DNA of 64,000 nucleotides from Paenibacillus glycanilyticus NBRC 16618 (GCF_004000805.1 NZ_BILY01000026.1:24740-88739); one strand, 5' to 3'; positions 16,966-26,308 are shown, counted from the first letter of the stretch. Translations and numbers: made by a program. The notes: generated by a model not told the origin, from the letters alone.

Positions 16966-19290
16966 ATGACAAATACTGTGCAATTATCCGTGCGTGCGCT
17001 CGTGGAATACGCTTATAGGAGCGGGGATATCGATACAGCTTTCCGATCGGCCGTTGCGCTTACGGAAGGAACGAAGGCGCATCAGCAAATACAGCGGCAA
17101 TATGGCGAGCAGGATGCCAAAGAGGTATACGTATCGGCAGAAATGGCTTTCCGGGATCTGCTGTTTGTCATTGACGGCCGTTGCGACGGCCTTCTTCAGA
17201 CCGATGGCGGGTTAACGGTCGACGAGATCAAATCCACCTCCGGCAGACTCCCCGCCCTTATGGAAGAGACGCACTTCGTACATTGGGCGCAGGCGTATTG
17301 TTATGCCTATATGGTAGCAAAGGAGCGGGAATTAGCTTCGATTAACGTTCAGCTCACCTACATGCATATAGACACCGGGGAATGCCGCCGCTTCGTGCGG
17401 ACGATGACAGTAACGGAACTCGAGCAGTTTTTGCTCGATACGGTTAGCAGCTATTATCCGTATGCCGCTATGAAAATTCTTCAAGCCGCAAAACGGGATG
17501 CCAGCATCAAGAAACTGGCTTTCCCGTTCTCCTCGTATCGGGCTGGCCAGCGCAAGCTGGCAGCTTCCGTGTACCAGACGATCGTGGATGGGCGCAAGCT
17601 GTTTGCGAAGGCGCCAACCGGAATAGGCAAGACGATGTCGACACTTTTTCCGGCTGTGAAAGCGATTGGGGAGGAACGGCTGGAGCGGCTCTTTTATTTA
17701 ACAGCCCGAACGACAACGCGCACGGCTGCCGAAGACGCGCTTAAGATGCTCGGCGATGGCGGTCTGCATCTGCATGCGGTTACGTTGACGGCAAAGGAAA
17801 AGGTATGCCTGAAAGACGAAGTTCGCTGTTCTCCCGAGTACTGCGAATTCGCAAAAGGGTATTACGACCGCGTAAATGGAGCCATCCTGGACATGCTGGG
17901 CAGCGAGACGTCCATGACGCGCGAAGTCATTGAACGGTATGCTTACAAGCACCATGTCTGCCCGTTCGAGTTTTCGCTTGATGCCGCTTATGCGGCGGAT
18001 GCGGTCATTTGCGATTATAACTATATTTTTGATCCTCGCGTAAACCTGAAGAGACTGTTTGAGGAGCAGAAGCGGAAGACGGCATTATTGGTAGACGAAG
18101 CGCATAACCTTGTCGACCGGGCACGGGAAATGTATTCGGCGGAGCTTAAAAAAGCCGATTTCCTCGAGCTTCAGCGCGCAAGCAAAACGATTCGTCCGCT
18201 CGTGTACCAATCGGCGAAAGCAGTTAACCAATATTTTATTGCTTTGCGCAAATCCATTGAGGAAAGCGGCAAAGAAGCAACCGGCACAAACATGGAGCGT
18301 TACCTGCCTGAGCAATTGATTGAACAATTGGAATCGCTTGTCCAAGCGGCGGAAGAGCAATTGGCTCAAGGGGATCAAGATCCGTTATTGCTGGACGTCT
18401 ATTTCGGTTGCCAGCATTTCTTGCGCATAGCCAAGCTTTATGACGAGCGATACGTCACCTACGCCGAGAAGGAAAGGAATGACGTTCGCATCAAGCTGTT
18501 CTGCCTCGATCCATCGTATCTGCTTCGGCAATTTGCCAAAGGCTACAAAGCACAGATACTGTTTTCCGCTACGCTGTCTCCGCTTCATTATTTTATGGAC
18601 ATGCTTGGCGGAGATGCTGAAACGGATTACTCGGTCGCCATTCCCTCGCCATTCTCGTCCGAGCAGCTTGATGTCCGGATCGAAAAGCTGTCGACCCGTT
18701 ATCAGGATCGCGTACGGACAATGGACCGGGTCGCGGGTTTGCTGCATTCGATGGCCGAACGGCGACGGGGCAATAATTTTGTGTTTTTTCCGTCATATGC
18801 CTACATGAACGGAGTGTATGAACGTTTAATGGAACTGTCGCCGTCCTCCGAAGAGACGACAACCTATACGACGATTGTCCAAAAGCCTTCTATGTCCGAG
18901 GAGGAGCGGGATGCCTATCTGGCCGCCTTTGCACCGGACAATAAAAAGACGCTTGTCGGCTTCGCCGTTATGGGCGGCATTTTCTCGGAGGGGATCGATT
19001 TGGTGGGGGACCGTCTTACCGGCGTGGCCGTCGTTGGAGTAGGATTGCCTCAGGTCGGGCTGGAAAGGAACATTATTAAAGACTATTTCGACCGGCAAGG
19101 GAAAAACGGCTTCGAATATGCATACGTCTTTCCCGGCATGAACAAAGTGCTGCAGGCCGGCGGGCGGCTGATCCGTTCGGAAAGCGACCGGGGAATGCTC
19201 ATGCTGATTGACGACCGTTACGCGCAACCCCAATATGCCAGGCTTTTGCCGCGGGAATGGAGTAGGCAAGAGACAAACAAATCCGAGTAG
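16966..19290 (+). CDS. XPD/DinG-type DNA helicase with N-terminal PD-(D/E)XK-like domain
   Basis: A 774-residue superfamily-2 helicase. The N-terminal 165 residues carry FVIDGRCDGLL and VDEIKST, the Asp...Glu-x-Lys pattern of RecB/Cas4-like nucleases. Walker A is APTGIGKT (216-223). Four cysteines (281, 288, 293, 332) match the iron-sulfur cluster of the XPD/DinG family. The DEAH box is VDEAH (376-380), and the C-terminal motif VI is QAGGRLIRSESDRG. It probably unwinds damaged or R-loop DNA. The LexA box 60 bases upstream implies SOS induction. AGGAG precedes ATG 16966. Nuclease activity is inferred from pattern only. Confidence 0.88.
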   Translation: MTNTVQLSVRALVEYAYRSGDIDTAFRSAVALTEGTKAHQQIQRQYGEQDAKEVYVSAEMAFRDLLFVIDGRCDGLLQTDGGLTVDEIKSTSGRLPALMEETHFVHWAQAYCYAYMVAKERELASINVQLTYMHIDTGECRRFVRTMTVTELEQFLLDTVSSYYPYAAMKILQAAKRDASIKKLAFPFSSYRAGQRKLAASVYQTIVDGRKLFAKAPTGIGKTMSTLFPAVKAIGEERLERLFYLTARTTTRTAAEDALKMLGDGGLHLHAVTLTAKEKVCLKDEVRCSPEYCEFAKGYYDRVNGAILDMLGSETSMTREVIERYAYKHHVCPFEFSLDAAYAADAVICDYNYIFDPRVNLKRLFEEQKRKTALLVDEAHNLVDRAREMYSAELKKADFLELQRASKTIRPLVYQSAKAVNQYFIALRKSIEESGKEATGTNMERYLPEQLIEQLESLVQAAEEQLAQGDQDPLLLDVYFGCQHFLRIAKLYDERYVTYAEKERNDVRIKLFCLDPSYLLRQFAKGYKAQILFSATLSPLHYFMDMLGGDAETDYSVAIPSPFSSEQLDVRIEKLSTRYQDRVRTMDRVAGLLHSMAERRRGNNFVFFPSYAYMNGVYERLMELSPSSEETTTYTTIVQKPSMSEEERDAYLAAFAPDNKKTLVGFAVMGGIFSEGIDLVGDRLTGVAVVGVGLPQVGLERNIIKDYFDRQGKNGFEYAYVFPGMNKVLQAGGRLIRSESDRGMLMLIDDRYAQPQYARLLPREWSRQETNKSE

Positions 19291-19323
19291 GAAGACGAAC
19301 CCAGCAGGGGGCGTCTTTTTTTA
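19291..19323 (+). terminator. Terminator after the helicase
   Basis: AAGACG pairs with CGTCTT, with an inner CCC/GGG pairing, followed by seven T. Confidence 0.75.
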
Positions 19324-19364
19324 TTCTGATAAAAATGGGATATGTTGCTTGCATTAAATATAGG

Positions 19365-19382
19365 TATGCGATATATTGCATA
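19365..19382 (+). promoter_or_regulatory. Candidate operator of the GntR regulator
   Basis: Inverted repeat TATGC-N8-GCATA, about 44 bases before the gntR start, in an AT-rich promoter region. A further GCAT lies at 19351-19354. Autoregulation is plausible for an FCD-type GntR but unproven. Confidence 0.35.
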
Positions 19383-19425
19383 TAAGATTGATAATCGATA
19401 ATAAAGAGTAAGGATGATTAAAGCC

Positions 19426-20091
19426 ATGCCCGTACCTAAAAATTTCGTCTCGCCTGCGCGAATGTCCGCAAAAGAAAGAGCTTTTTCCCAAATCCAACGA
19501 TGGATTATCGACGGTACTTTGCAGCCAGGAGAAAAACTGATCGACGCCGAATTGGCGGAATCGCTTGGCGTCAGCCGCACGCCGATACGTGAAGCCTTTC
19601 AGCTGCTCGAAGTACAAGGGCTTGTATCCACGCATCCGGGAAAAGAAACGAAAGTAACGGAAATCGAGAAGGACGACATTTTTAAAATGTATTCTACGAT
19701 GGCCGTTCTCCAGGCTTTAGCAGCCGACATTACGGCGAAAATTATTGTTCCCGATCAAATTGAGCAGTTAAGAGCAATCAATCTGGAATTTGCTGATTCC
19801 ATTAAGAGCGGTCAAGCTTATCAAGCGATGGAGGCGGATGAACAGTTCCATAATTTAATCGTGGAGCTGTCGGACAATCCTTATATCGCTACCTTCAGCG
19901 CATCCCTTCAGATTCATATCCGGCGCTTTAAATATGTGTTCTTAAAACAGCCGATTACTGCTGCGCAAACGTCAGTCGATGAGCATGCACGAATTATTTC
20001 GGCCTTTGAGAAAAAGGACAGTGAGCTTGCTCATAACGTGATGAAGCAAAACTTCATTCGCCCGATGCAGGAATTATATGAATTACTTTAA
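19426..20091 (+). CDS. GntR family transcriptional regulator (FadR/FCD subfamily)
   Basis: N-terminal winged helix with LQPGEKLIDAELAESLGVS and RTPIREAFQLLEVQGLV, followed by an FCD ligand-binding domain whose helix pattern (DEQFHNLIVELSDN, EHARIISAFEKKD) carries the metal-coordinating acidic and His residues. ATG 19414 overlaps the AAGGA site, so ATG 19426 is preferred, giving 221 residues. It lies 18 bases before ilvD and is co-transcribed, so it probably controls that gene in response to a carboxylic acid. Confidence 0.9.
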   Translation: MPVPKNFVSPARMSAKERAFSQIQRWIIDGTLQPGEKLIDAELAESLGVSRTPIREAFQLLEVQGLVSTHPGKETKVTEIEKDDIFKMYSTMAVLQALAADITAKIIVPDQIEQLRAINLEFADSIKSGQAYQAMEADEQFHNLIVELSDNPYIATFSASLQIHIRRFKYVFLKQPITAAQTSVDEHARIISAFEKKDSELAHNVMKQNFIRPMQELYELL

Positions 20092-20109
20092 GAGATAGGA
20101 GCGAGAAAC

Positions 20110-21795
20110 ATGGCAAATGGAAAAGATCTTCGAATTCGCAGCAAGGTAATTAGCGAGGGAGTTAATCGGGTACCAAACAGGGCGATGCTGCGCGCTGTAG
20201 GTTTTACGGATGAGGATTTCAAGAAGCCAATGATTGGCGTAGCCAGTACATGGAGTGAAGTTACCCCTTGCAATATGCATATCAACGACTTAGCCGCCCA
20301 AGCTAAGCAAGGAGTACGCAACCATGGCGGCGCTCCCTTGATTTTTAATACCATCACCGTATCAGACGGTATATCCATGGGTCATGGCGGCATGTTGTTT
20401 TCCCTGCCAAGCAGGGAAGCAATTGCGGATTCCATTGAAATTGTAACCGGAGCAGAGCGGTTTGACGGAATCGTAGCGATCGGCGGCTGCGATAAAAACA
20501 CTCCGGCTTGTCTTATGGCAATCGGTCGAATGAATCTCCCGGCCGTTTACGTGTATGGAGGGACCATTCAACCCGGTAATCTGGACGGGAAGCAAGTTGA
20601 TATCGTTACGGCTTTTGAAGCGGTTGGTCAATATCATGACGGAAGAATGACGGATGAGCAGCTTCACAAGGTCGAATGCAGCGTATGTCCGGGCCCGGGC
20701 TCTTGCGGCGGGATGTATACCGCTAATACGATGGCTGCAGCGGCGGAAGCAATGGGCATGTGTCTCCCAGGTTCATCTTCCACGCCTGCTATATCGCCTG
20801 ACAAAGCTGCGGAATGCGCTGCAGCCGGGAAACAGGTTATTTCGCTGCTGGAACAGGAAATTTACCCTAAGGATATTATGACAAGAAAAGCGTTCGAGAA
20901 TGCGATTACGGTTGTTATGGCTTTGGGTGGTTCCACCAATGCCTTCCTGCATTTGCTCGCCATTGCGCACTCGGTAGGCGTTGATTTAACCTTGGATGAT
21001 TTTGAGCAGATCCGGCTTCGCGTACCTCATCTGGCAGACCTGAAGCCAAGCGGCAGATACGCGATGCAGGATTTAAACGATATCGGCGGGGTTCCGGGCG
21101 TTATGAAGTTATTGCTTGCCGAAGGCCTTCTTCACGGGGATTGCTTAACCGTTACCGGTAAGACCTTGGCGGAAAATTTAAACGACATTGCTCCGCTGCA
21201 ACAGGACCAGGACGTTATTCGTCCATTGGACAATCCGCTGAAGCCAAATGGACCTCTAGTCGTGCTTAAAGGAAACCTAGCCCCGGAAGGCGCCGTTGCC
21301 AAGATGTCCGGCATGAAGAAGCTGCGGTTTGTTGGACCGGCCAAGGTGTATGATAGCGAGGATGAAGCAACCGAGGCTATTTTGAAAAATGAAATCCATA
21401 AAGGCGACGTGCTGGTGATTCGCTATTGCGGACCTAAAGGCGGGCCGGGCATGCCGGAAATGCTGTCGGTTACCGCATTGATTGTAGGCAAAGGCCTTGG
21501 AGGGGAGGTTGCTCTGCTGACGGATGGTCGGTTCTCCGGCGGTTCACACGGGTTCGTAGTTGGCCATGTATCGCCGGAAGCGCAAGTAGGCGGGCCAATT
21601 GCGCTGCTTAGGAACGGGGATATCGTCACGATTGACAGCGAAACCCAGCAGATCATGTTCCAAGTGACGGAAGAGGAATTGTCCGCACGAGCGAAAGCAT
21701 GGGTGCAGCCTCCGCTTAAAGTAAGCTCAGGCGTATTAGTGAAGTATGCCAGACTGGTGTCCTCTGCTTCAAAAGGAGCGGTTACTGATCTTTAA
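20110..21795 (+). CDS. ilvD: Dihydroxy-acid dehydratase
   Basis: Iron-sulfur dehydratase converting dihydroxy-isovalerate (or -methylvalerate) to the keto acid in branched-chain amino acid synthesis. The conserved cysteine motifs are present: GVASTWSEVTPCN, GGCDKNTPACLMA and CPGPGSCGGMYTANTMAAA. The C-terminal GGRFSGG-type motif appears as TDGRFSGGSHGF. The 561-residue length is normal. It stands apart from any ilv/leu operon and is coupled to a GntR regulator, which is unusual, so a sugar-acid dehydratase role is an alternative, although the motifs fit IlvD. Confidence 0.93.
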   Translation: MANGKDLRIRSKVISEGVNRVPNRAMLRAVGFTDEDFKKPMIGVASTWSEVTPCNMHINDLAAQAKQGVRNHGGAPLIFNTITVSDGISMGHGGMLFSLPSREAIADSIEIVTGAERFDGIVAIGGCDKNTPACLMAIGRMNLPAVYVYGGTIQPGNLDGKQVDIVTAFEAVGQYHDGRMTDEQLHKVECSVCPGPGSCGGMYTANTMAAAAEAMGMCLPGSSSTPAISPDKAAECAAAGKQVISLLEQEIYPKDIMTRKAFENAITVVMALGGSTNAFLHLLAIAHSVGVDLTLDDFEQIRLRVPHLADLKPSGRYAMQDLNDIGGVPGVMKLLLAEGLLHGDCLTVTGKTLAENLNDIAPLQQDQDVIRPLDNPLKPNGPLVVLKGNLAPEGAVAKMSGMKKLRFVGPAKVYDSEDEATEAILKNEIHKGDVLVIRYCGPKGGPGMPEMLSVTALIVGKGLGGEVALLTDGRFSGGSHGFVVGHVSPEAQVGGPIALLRNGDIVTIDSETQQIMFQVTEEELSARAKAWVQPPLKVSSGVLVKYARLVSSASKGAVTDL

Positions 21796-21902
21796 GGCAT
21801 CCATACAACCGCAGCAAAAGAGAGAATCAGCCGCTCAAATCCTTGTTTCAAACCCATCTTGAATGTCTAAAAGGGAGTAACAACGTTCAAGGAGGAATGG
21901 AC

Positions 21903-22097
21903 ATGCCCTGGAACAAAGACGACTATCCGGATTCTCTCAAAAACTTCATGGCTCCGATCCGCAACAAGGCGATTGATATCGCTAACGAGCTGTTGAAGGA
22001 TGGCTATTCCGAAGGCCGCGCGATTTCCATCGCTACCGCCAAAGCCAAGGAATGGGGAGAGCATCACGATAAGCAAATCCGCAAGAAAGGCCACTGA
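21903..22097 (+). CDS. YdaT-like small protein
   Basis: A 64-residue hydrophilic protein, MPWNKDDYPDSLKNFMAP, then KAIDIANELLKDGYSEGRAI and an AKEW box. This resembles the N-terminal part of Bacillus YdaT, a small general-stress protein of unknown activity. AAGGAGGA (21890-21897) fixes the start at ATG 21903. It has no membrane segment. It is a single gene with a terminator at 22190. Confidence 0.75.
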   Translation: MPWNKDDYPDSLKNFMAPIRNKAIDIANELLKDGYSEGRAISIATAKAKEWGEHHDKQIRKKGH

Positions 22098-22187
22098 CCA
22101 CCTTCGTTAATCCCGTTAATTAATTTGAGTAGCCGCTATTATGCGCGGTGCCGAAACTTTTTCAAAATAATTGAATTTACAACAGGG

Positions 22188-22216
22188 AGGCCCTCACCAT
22201 ACGGTGGGGGTTTTTC
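22188..22216 (+). terminator. Terminator after the YdaT-like gene
   Basis: CCCTCACC pairs with GGTGGGGG around ATAC (one G-T pair) and is followed by T5. Confidence 0.8.
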
Positions 22217-22281
22217 TGCATTCTTTTCCAGACGTTAAGAAATACTTTACTTGAATAATTGACGACTAGGAGAGAAATAAG

Positions 22282-22680
22282 ATGAATTTTCGTCGTATTG
22301 TGGTTATCCCTTTAGTTTGTTTCCTGATTGTTTATTCAAGGGCTTATGCAAATGCTGATCCGAATCCACGTACGGATGTCCTTGAGAAAGCGATGCTGCA
22401 GGAATTAAACCCCGTGATCAAGAGCTCGCTGCAGATGATTTACAACGAAAAATATCCTCAGTTTAATTGCGAGAGGATTATTTCGATCAATGAACATTTT
22501 ACGCTTAAAAAGAACAGAAGCCGCGCGCTCCCGGTTGACGCCATTCACGGAGCTCAATATTTTGAAATAGCGGTAGAGCTGTGCAAGACGGACGGCGAAC
22601 GTGTTCAACTCTTATTAAAAAATGATAGCCCCGATGGAAGTTACGCGATGAAAGATCATAAAATCATAGCTGCTCCTTGA
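22282..22680 (+). CDS. Secreted small protein, DUF3888-like
   Basis: A 132-residue protein with an N-terminal signal peptide (hydrophobic IVVIPLVCFLIVYS, cleavage after AYA). The mature part reads LEKAMLQELNPVIKSSLQMIYNEKYP, which resembles DUF3888 proteins of bacilli. No catalytic residues are evident. AGGAG precedes ATG 22282. It is a monocistronic unit closed by a GC hairpin. Function unknown. Confidence 0.6.
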   Translation: MNFRRIVVIPLVCFLIVYSRAYANADPNPRTDVLEKAMLQELNPVIKSSLQMIYNEKYPQFNCERIISINEHFTLKKNRSRALPVDAIHGAQYFEIAVELCKTDGERVQLLLKNDSPDGSYAMKDHKIIAAP

Positions 22681-22693
22681 TTGCATATCTGAT

Positions 22694-22716
22694 GCCGCGT
22701 ATAACGCGGCTTTTTA
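22694..22716 (+). terminator. Terminator
   Basis: GCCGCGT-ATA-ACGCGGC, followed by T5. Confidence 0.85.
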
Positions 22717-22802
22717 ATTTTCCTGAAACGTGCTTCACTCTATCATGAGCAGGGTATATATCCTAAAAATTCACGTTTAATAGAATGCGAGTGTGATTTT
22801 CT

Positions 22803-23489
22803 ATGGATTACGCAATGATATCGGTGAAGCTCGTCACGGGTTTCTTTGGTCTGTGGTTCATGACCAAGCTGCTCGGCAAGAAGGAAATATCGCAGCTTAC
22901 TCCGTTCGATTTCGTTTCATCGCTTATGTTGAGCGAGCTTGTGGGGAATACGGTCTATGACCGCGATGCGCATTTTTCGATGCTCATCTATGCCCTCGCG
23001 TTATGGATGGCGTTATCGCTGGCCTTGGAGAAGGCAGTTCAGCTTATACCCGCCCTATCGATACCTCTTAACGGCAGACCGGATATCATTATTCGCGACG
23101 GCGAAATCGACGTGAAGGCAATGAAACGGAATCGGCTGGATATGCATCAGGTTGGCATGCTGCTAAGAGAGCAGGGCGTCTTTTCCGTTCGCGAAGTAGC
23201 ATTTGCGGTATTCGAGCCCAACGGAAGTCTCAGCGTAATGAAAAAGCCAAGTCATGAATCTCCGACTCGGGCAGAGCTTCAGGTGGAGGAGCCTAAGGCA
23301 GCACTTCCGCGCATTCTTATCGAGCAGGGCAAGCTGCAGAGCGGCGAGCTTAAGGAGATTGGCCGAAGCGAAGAATGGCTGTTAACTCAACTGGAGGAGC
23401 ATGGCATCAATCGCATAAAAGCCGTCTATTACGCTGAATGGACGGAGGAGAAAGGCCTGCATCTACAGTTAAAGGATACGGCCGAATAA
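22803..23489 (+). CDS. DUF421 membrane protein (YetF/YrbG family)
   Basis: A 228-residue protein with three N-terminal helices (FFGLWFMTKLLGKKEISQLT, then a segment near SSLMLSELVGNTVYDRD) and a cytoplasmic YetF domain (PDIIIRDGEIDVKAMKRNRL, LREQGVFSVREVAFAVFE). Family members in bacilli are often produced in spores, and the biochemical role is uncertain. There is no obvious partner gene on either side. Confidence 0.88.
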   Translation: MDYAMISVKLVTGFFGLWFMTKLLGKKEISQLTPFDFVSSLMLSELVGNTVYDRDAHFSMLIYALALWMALSLALEKAVQLIPALSIPLNGRPDIIIRDGEIDVKAMKRNRLDMHQVGMLLREQGVFSVREVAFAVFEPNGSLSVMKKPSHESPTRAELQVEEPKAALPRILIEQGKLQSGELKEIGRSEEWLLTQLEEHGINRIKAVYYAEWTEEKGLHLQLKDTAE

Positions 23490-23629
23490 AATCTTTTATT
23501 TCAATCCAAAGGACATACGGACCGGGACGGCAACATGAATGGTCTTTTATAAAAAAGAAGAAGGCATTTGTTCGATAACAAAGAATTATATTATCGTATG
23601 AACAAGTTAATGGACAAGGAGAGCGAAAC

Positions 23630-24391
23630 ATGAGGATTGATCTATCTGGAAAAGTAGCCTTGATCACAGGGGCGACAGGCGAACTAGGCCGCGTCATCGC
23701 ACGTTCACTCGCAGAGTGCGGGGCGGATATCGCCTTGCATTACCATAGCAACGAAGCCAAGGCAGCTGAACTAAAAAGCACGATTGAAGCGCTCGGAAGG
23801 CGTGCGGTTGCTATTAAAGCAGACGTAACGAAGCAGGACTCCATTGGCGCGCTTAAGCAATCCGTCGAATCGAGCTTGGGTCATGTGGATATCGTTGTAG
23901 CGAATGCGGTCGTGCAGTACAAATGGACTTCCGTACTTGAGCAGCCGGCCGAGGACTATGCGAGCCAATTCGAATCCTGCGTCATGCAAAGCGTATATTT
24001 AGCTAAAGCTTTCATTCCGTCCATGATCGAGAAGAAGTCCGGGCGTTTCATCGGCATCAACACAGAGTGTTCAATGCAGAACTTCCCAACGCAATCGGCT
24101 TATGTAGCCGGAAAAAGGGGCATGGATGGCGTATACCGGGTGCTCGCGAAGGAAGTAGGCGAACATCAAATTACGGTCAATCAAGTCGCTCCAGGCTGGA
24201 CAATCAGCGAGCGCGAGCGCACGAATGGCTTGGATGAAAGCGCCAATTACATCAAGAACGTTCCGCTCAAGAGACGCGGCACCGACCAGGAGATCGCAAA
24301 TGCGGTCGCATTCCTTGCCTCGGATTTGGCCAGCTTCATTACGGGGGCTTATATCCCGGTTAGCGGCGGCAACGTCATGCCAACGATATAA
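23630..24391 (+). CDS. Short-chain dehydrogenase/reductase
   Basis: A 253-residue classical SDR. The Rossmann motif is TGATGELG, with ADVT and the structural VVANAVV in place of the usual NNAG. The active-site YxxxK is YVAGK. The catalytic Ser is not at the usual place 13 residues before Tyr (Thr is there; a Ser lies 10 before), so activity or family assignment deserves caution. The C-terminal PVSGG motif is present. The Shine-Dalgarno AAGGAGA precedes ATG 23630. The substrate is unknown. Confidence 0.85.
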   Translation: MRIDLSGKVALITGATGELGRVIARSLAECGADIALHYHSNEAKAAELKSTIEALGRRAVAIKADVTKQDSIGALKQSVESSLGHVDIVVANAVVQYKWTSVLEQPAEDYASQFESCVMQSVYLAKAFIPSMIEKKSGRFIGINTECSMQNFPTQSAYVAGKRGMDGVYRVLAKEVGEHQITVNQVAPGWTISERERTNGLDESANYIKNVPLKRRGTDQEIANAVAFLASDLASFITGAYIPVSGGNVMPTI

Positions 24392-24442
24392 ATTAGGTTC
24401 AATAAAGCATACTTTAATTCATTTTTTTATGACAAGTCATCA

Positions 24443-24478
24443 AAAACCGGAAACGACATTCGTTTCCGGTTTTTGATT
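24443..24478. terminator. Bidirectional terminator
   Basis: AAAAACCGGAAACG pairs with CGTTTCCGGTTTTT between the SDR gene and the convergent kinase. Confidence 0.9.
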
Positions 24479-24488
24479 TTCCGAAAAA

Positions 24489-25736
24489 TCATACCTGTTC
24501 ATTCAACGGAAGCGTGATGTGATACGTGGTTCCGGCGCCTTCCTTGCTATGGACCTCGATCTTGCCGTTCATTCCCCGAATGACGCTGAAGATAACCATG
24601 GTCCCAAGACCGGTACCCTTGTCTTTGGTGGTATAATAGGGCGCCCCCAGACGGTTAAGCTGCTCCTCGTTCATGCCGATGCCGGTATCGGAAATTGAAA
24701 TGATGACGTTGTTGCTGGGTTCGTTGACCGTATAAGACAAAGATAGCTTCCCCCCGGCGGGCATCGCCTCGATTGCGTTCTTGCCGATATTGATGATGGC
24801 CTGCCTGAACTTGGACTTGCTGCCGTATACCGTTGCGGGATGCTTTATGTTCGTGATGATCTCTACGTTCTGCATATTCGCGTAGGAGCTCAGGATTTGT
24901 GCCGCCTTGGAGAGTGCCTCATCCAGGCAGATGGATTCGAATCTCTCGATCTGAGGTTTAGCAAGAGATAAATAATCGGAAATGATTGATTCCGCCCGGT
25001 CCAGCTCCTCGAGTGTAATAGCGGAGAATTCTTTGCGTTTATGTTCGCTTAGTGCCGGATTGGACAGCAGTTGGATGAAACCGCGGACGGACGTTAACGG
25101 GTTGCGGACTTCATGCGCGACCGAAGCTGCGATTTCGCTGACAACCTTCATTTTCTCCGCTTGGATAATTTCTTCTTGCATCCGATTCTGCGAGCGGATC
25201 GTTTCAATCATGAATACCAGCATGACCGCCATGACGCATTGAACGAGGATAATAGGCAGACTTGGTATGAACGAAGCCATAAAGAAAGTCTCCTTGCCCT
25301 CGAGCAGGGCATAAAAATTGACGACCGTCACGCGCAAAAAAAAGCATATACCGGAAGCAAGCAGCATTCTTTTTTTGGCGCCGCTTTTCTCGTATGTCCT
25401 GATGAGAAGCAGCAGCAGAACGATTGTCGGCAGCAGCGAAAGGAAGTAATGAAAAAGCTCGATGCCGCCCAAGATCTGCCTGTACGTCAGCATGCTGCCA
25501 AATAGAAGCAAGGTCGTATAAATGCCGCCGTAGAGCGAACCGATGACGAGAGGAATAGCTCTGAGATCAAGCACCGAATCGAAGATTTTGACGGGAAAGG
25601 TCATTGTAATAATCAGGGGAATCAAAAATAAAACGTAAACGAAAAGCGGGTGTTTACGTTTATTGAAAGGTCCGTAAAAAATCAAAGGCAGGAAAATAAT
25701 AAAAGCGTTGAGGATGAAGTCGGAATGAGAGATCAT
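24489..25736 (-). CDS. Orphan sensor histidine kinase, KinB-like
   Basis: Five to six N-terminal helices of the 5TM-LYT type (residues 8-180) are joined directly, without PAS, to a HisKA domain with His208 in AASVAHEVRNPL. The HATPase domain has N-box KNAIEAM, G1 DTGIGM and G2 GTGLGT. The architecture and motifs match sporulation kinases such as KinB. No response regulator is adjacent, so it probably feeds the Spo0F/Spo0A phosphorelay (inferred). It is convergent with the SDR and divergent from the small lipoprotein. Confidence 0.9.
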   Translation of the reverse strand: MISHSDFILNAFIIFLPLIFYGPFNKRKHPLFVYVLFLIPLIITMTFPVKIFDSVLDLRAIPLVIGSLYGGIYTTLLLFGSMLTYRQILGGIELFHYFLSLLPTIVLLLLLIRTYEKSGAKKRMLLASGICFFLRVTVVNFYALLEGKETFFMASFIPSLPIILVQCVMAVMLVFMIETIRSQNRMQEEIIQAEKMKVVSEIAASVAHEVRNPLTSVRGFIQLLSNPALSEHKRKEFSAITLEELDRAESIISDYLSLAKPQIERFESICLDEALSKAAQILSSYANMQNVEIITNIKHPATVYGSKSKFRQAIINIGKNAIEAMPAGGKLSLSYTVNEPSNNVIISISDTGIGMNEEQLNRLGAPYYTTKDKGTGLGTMVIFSVIRGMNGKIEVHSKEGAGTTYHITLPLNEQV

Positions 25737-25909
25737 GAGATGTTCCTTTCGTGAGTGCTTGCCATTGTTTTCGAGAGAAGAACTGTCAATTCCTTCAAAC
25801 CGGGAGAGTTAATTTTATATGAAGGTTGTGAATAGTTTGATCCGGGAACAGCGCAACTTCCAAAAGTAGGTAACGTATTCATGTCATACTATTTTTTAAG
25901 GAGATACGA

Positions 25910-26251
25910 ATGAAAGGGGGATACGATTTGAAGAAAATGCTAGTGGTCCTATTGGCTTTGTCCATCATAACGGGATGTTCATTCCAAGCAAACTCCACTG
26001 ATCGTGTACGTTACGTATACACTGTAACCATTAAAGATAAAACATACGGTCTTACTGATGTACAAGTACCCAAAGAACAAATTGGCGAGAAAATTGGAAA
26101 TATCCCCGTAGACTGCAGTGTACCGGAATGTGCAGCACCTCCCGGGAATACCTTTTACAGCATCAAGGGAAAGGAAAGCAAGAAATATGTGGCAATGTTA
26201 AGCTTCGACGGAGAAACATATTACCGATGGACAAAAATAAAAGAAGCATAA
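25910..26251 (+). CDS. Small lipoprotein of unknown function
   Basis: A 113-residue lipoprotein with lipobox SIITGCS. The mature domain has two close cysteines (DCSVPEC) that could form a disulfide. Two starts each have their own ribosome site: ATG 25910 behind AAGGAG, and TTG 25928 behind AAAGGGGG. The second gives a more compact signal peptide (MKKMLVVLLALS). CATACTAT at about 25886 resembles a sporulation sigma -10, but I find no matching -35. Function unknown. Confidence 0.7.
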   Translation: MKGGYDLKKMLVVLLALSIITGCSFQANSTDRVRYVYTVTIKDKTYGLTDVQVPKEQIGEKIGNIPVDCSVPECAAPPGNTFYSIKGKESKKYVAMLSFDGETYYRWTKIKEA

Positions 26252-26262
26252 GACAACAGACA

Positions 26263-26300
26263 AGGCTGCCGACAATTCCGGCAGCCTTATTATTTTTGTT
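26263..26300. terminator. Bidirectional terminator
   Basis: AAGGCTGCCG pairs with CGGCAGCCTT and is followed by T-rich sequence, between the lipoprotein and the convergent alpha-galactosidase. Confidence 0.85.
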
Positions 26301-26308
26301 GCAAACGA

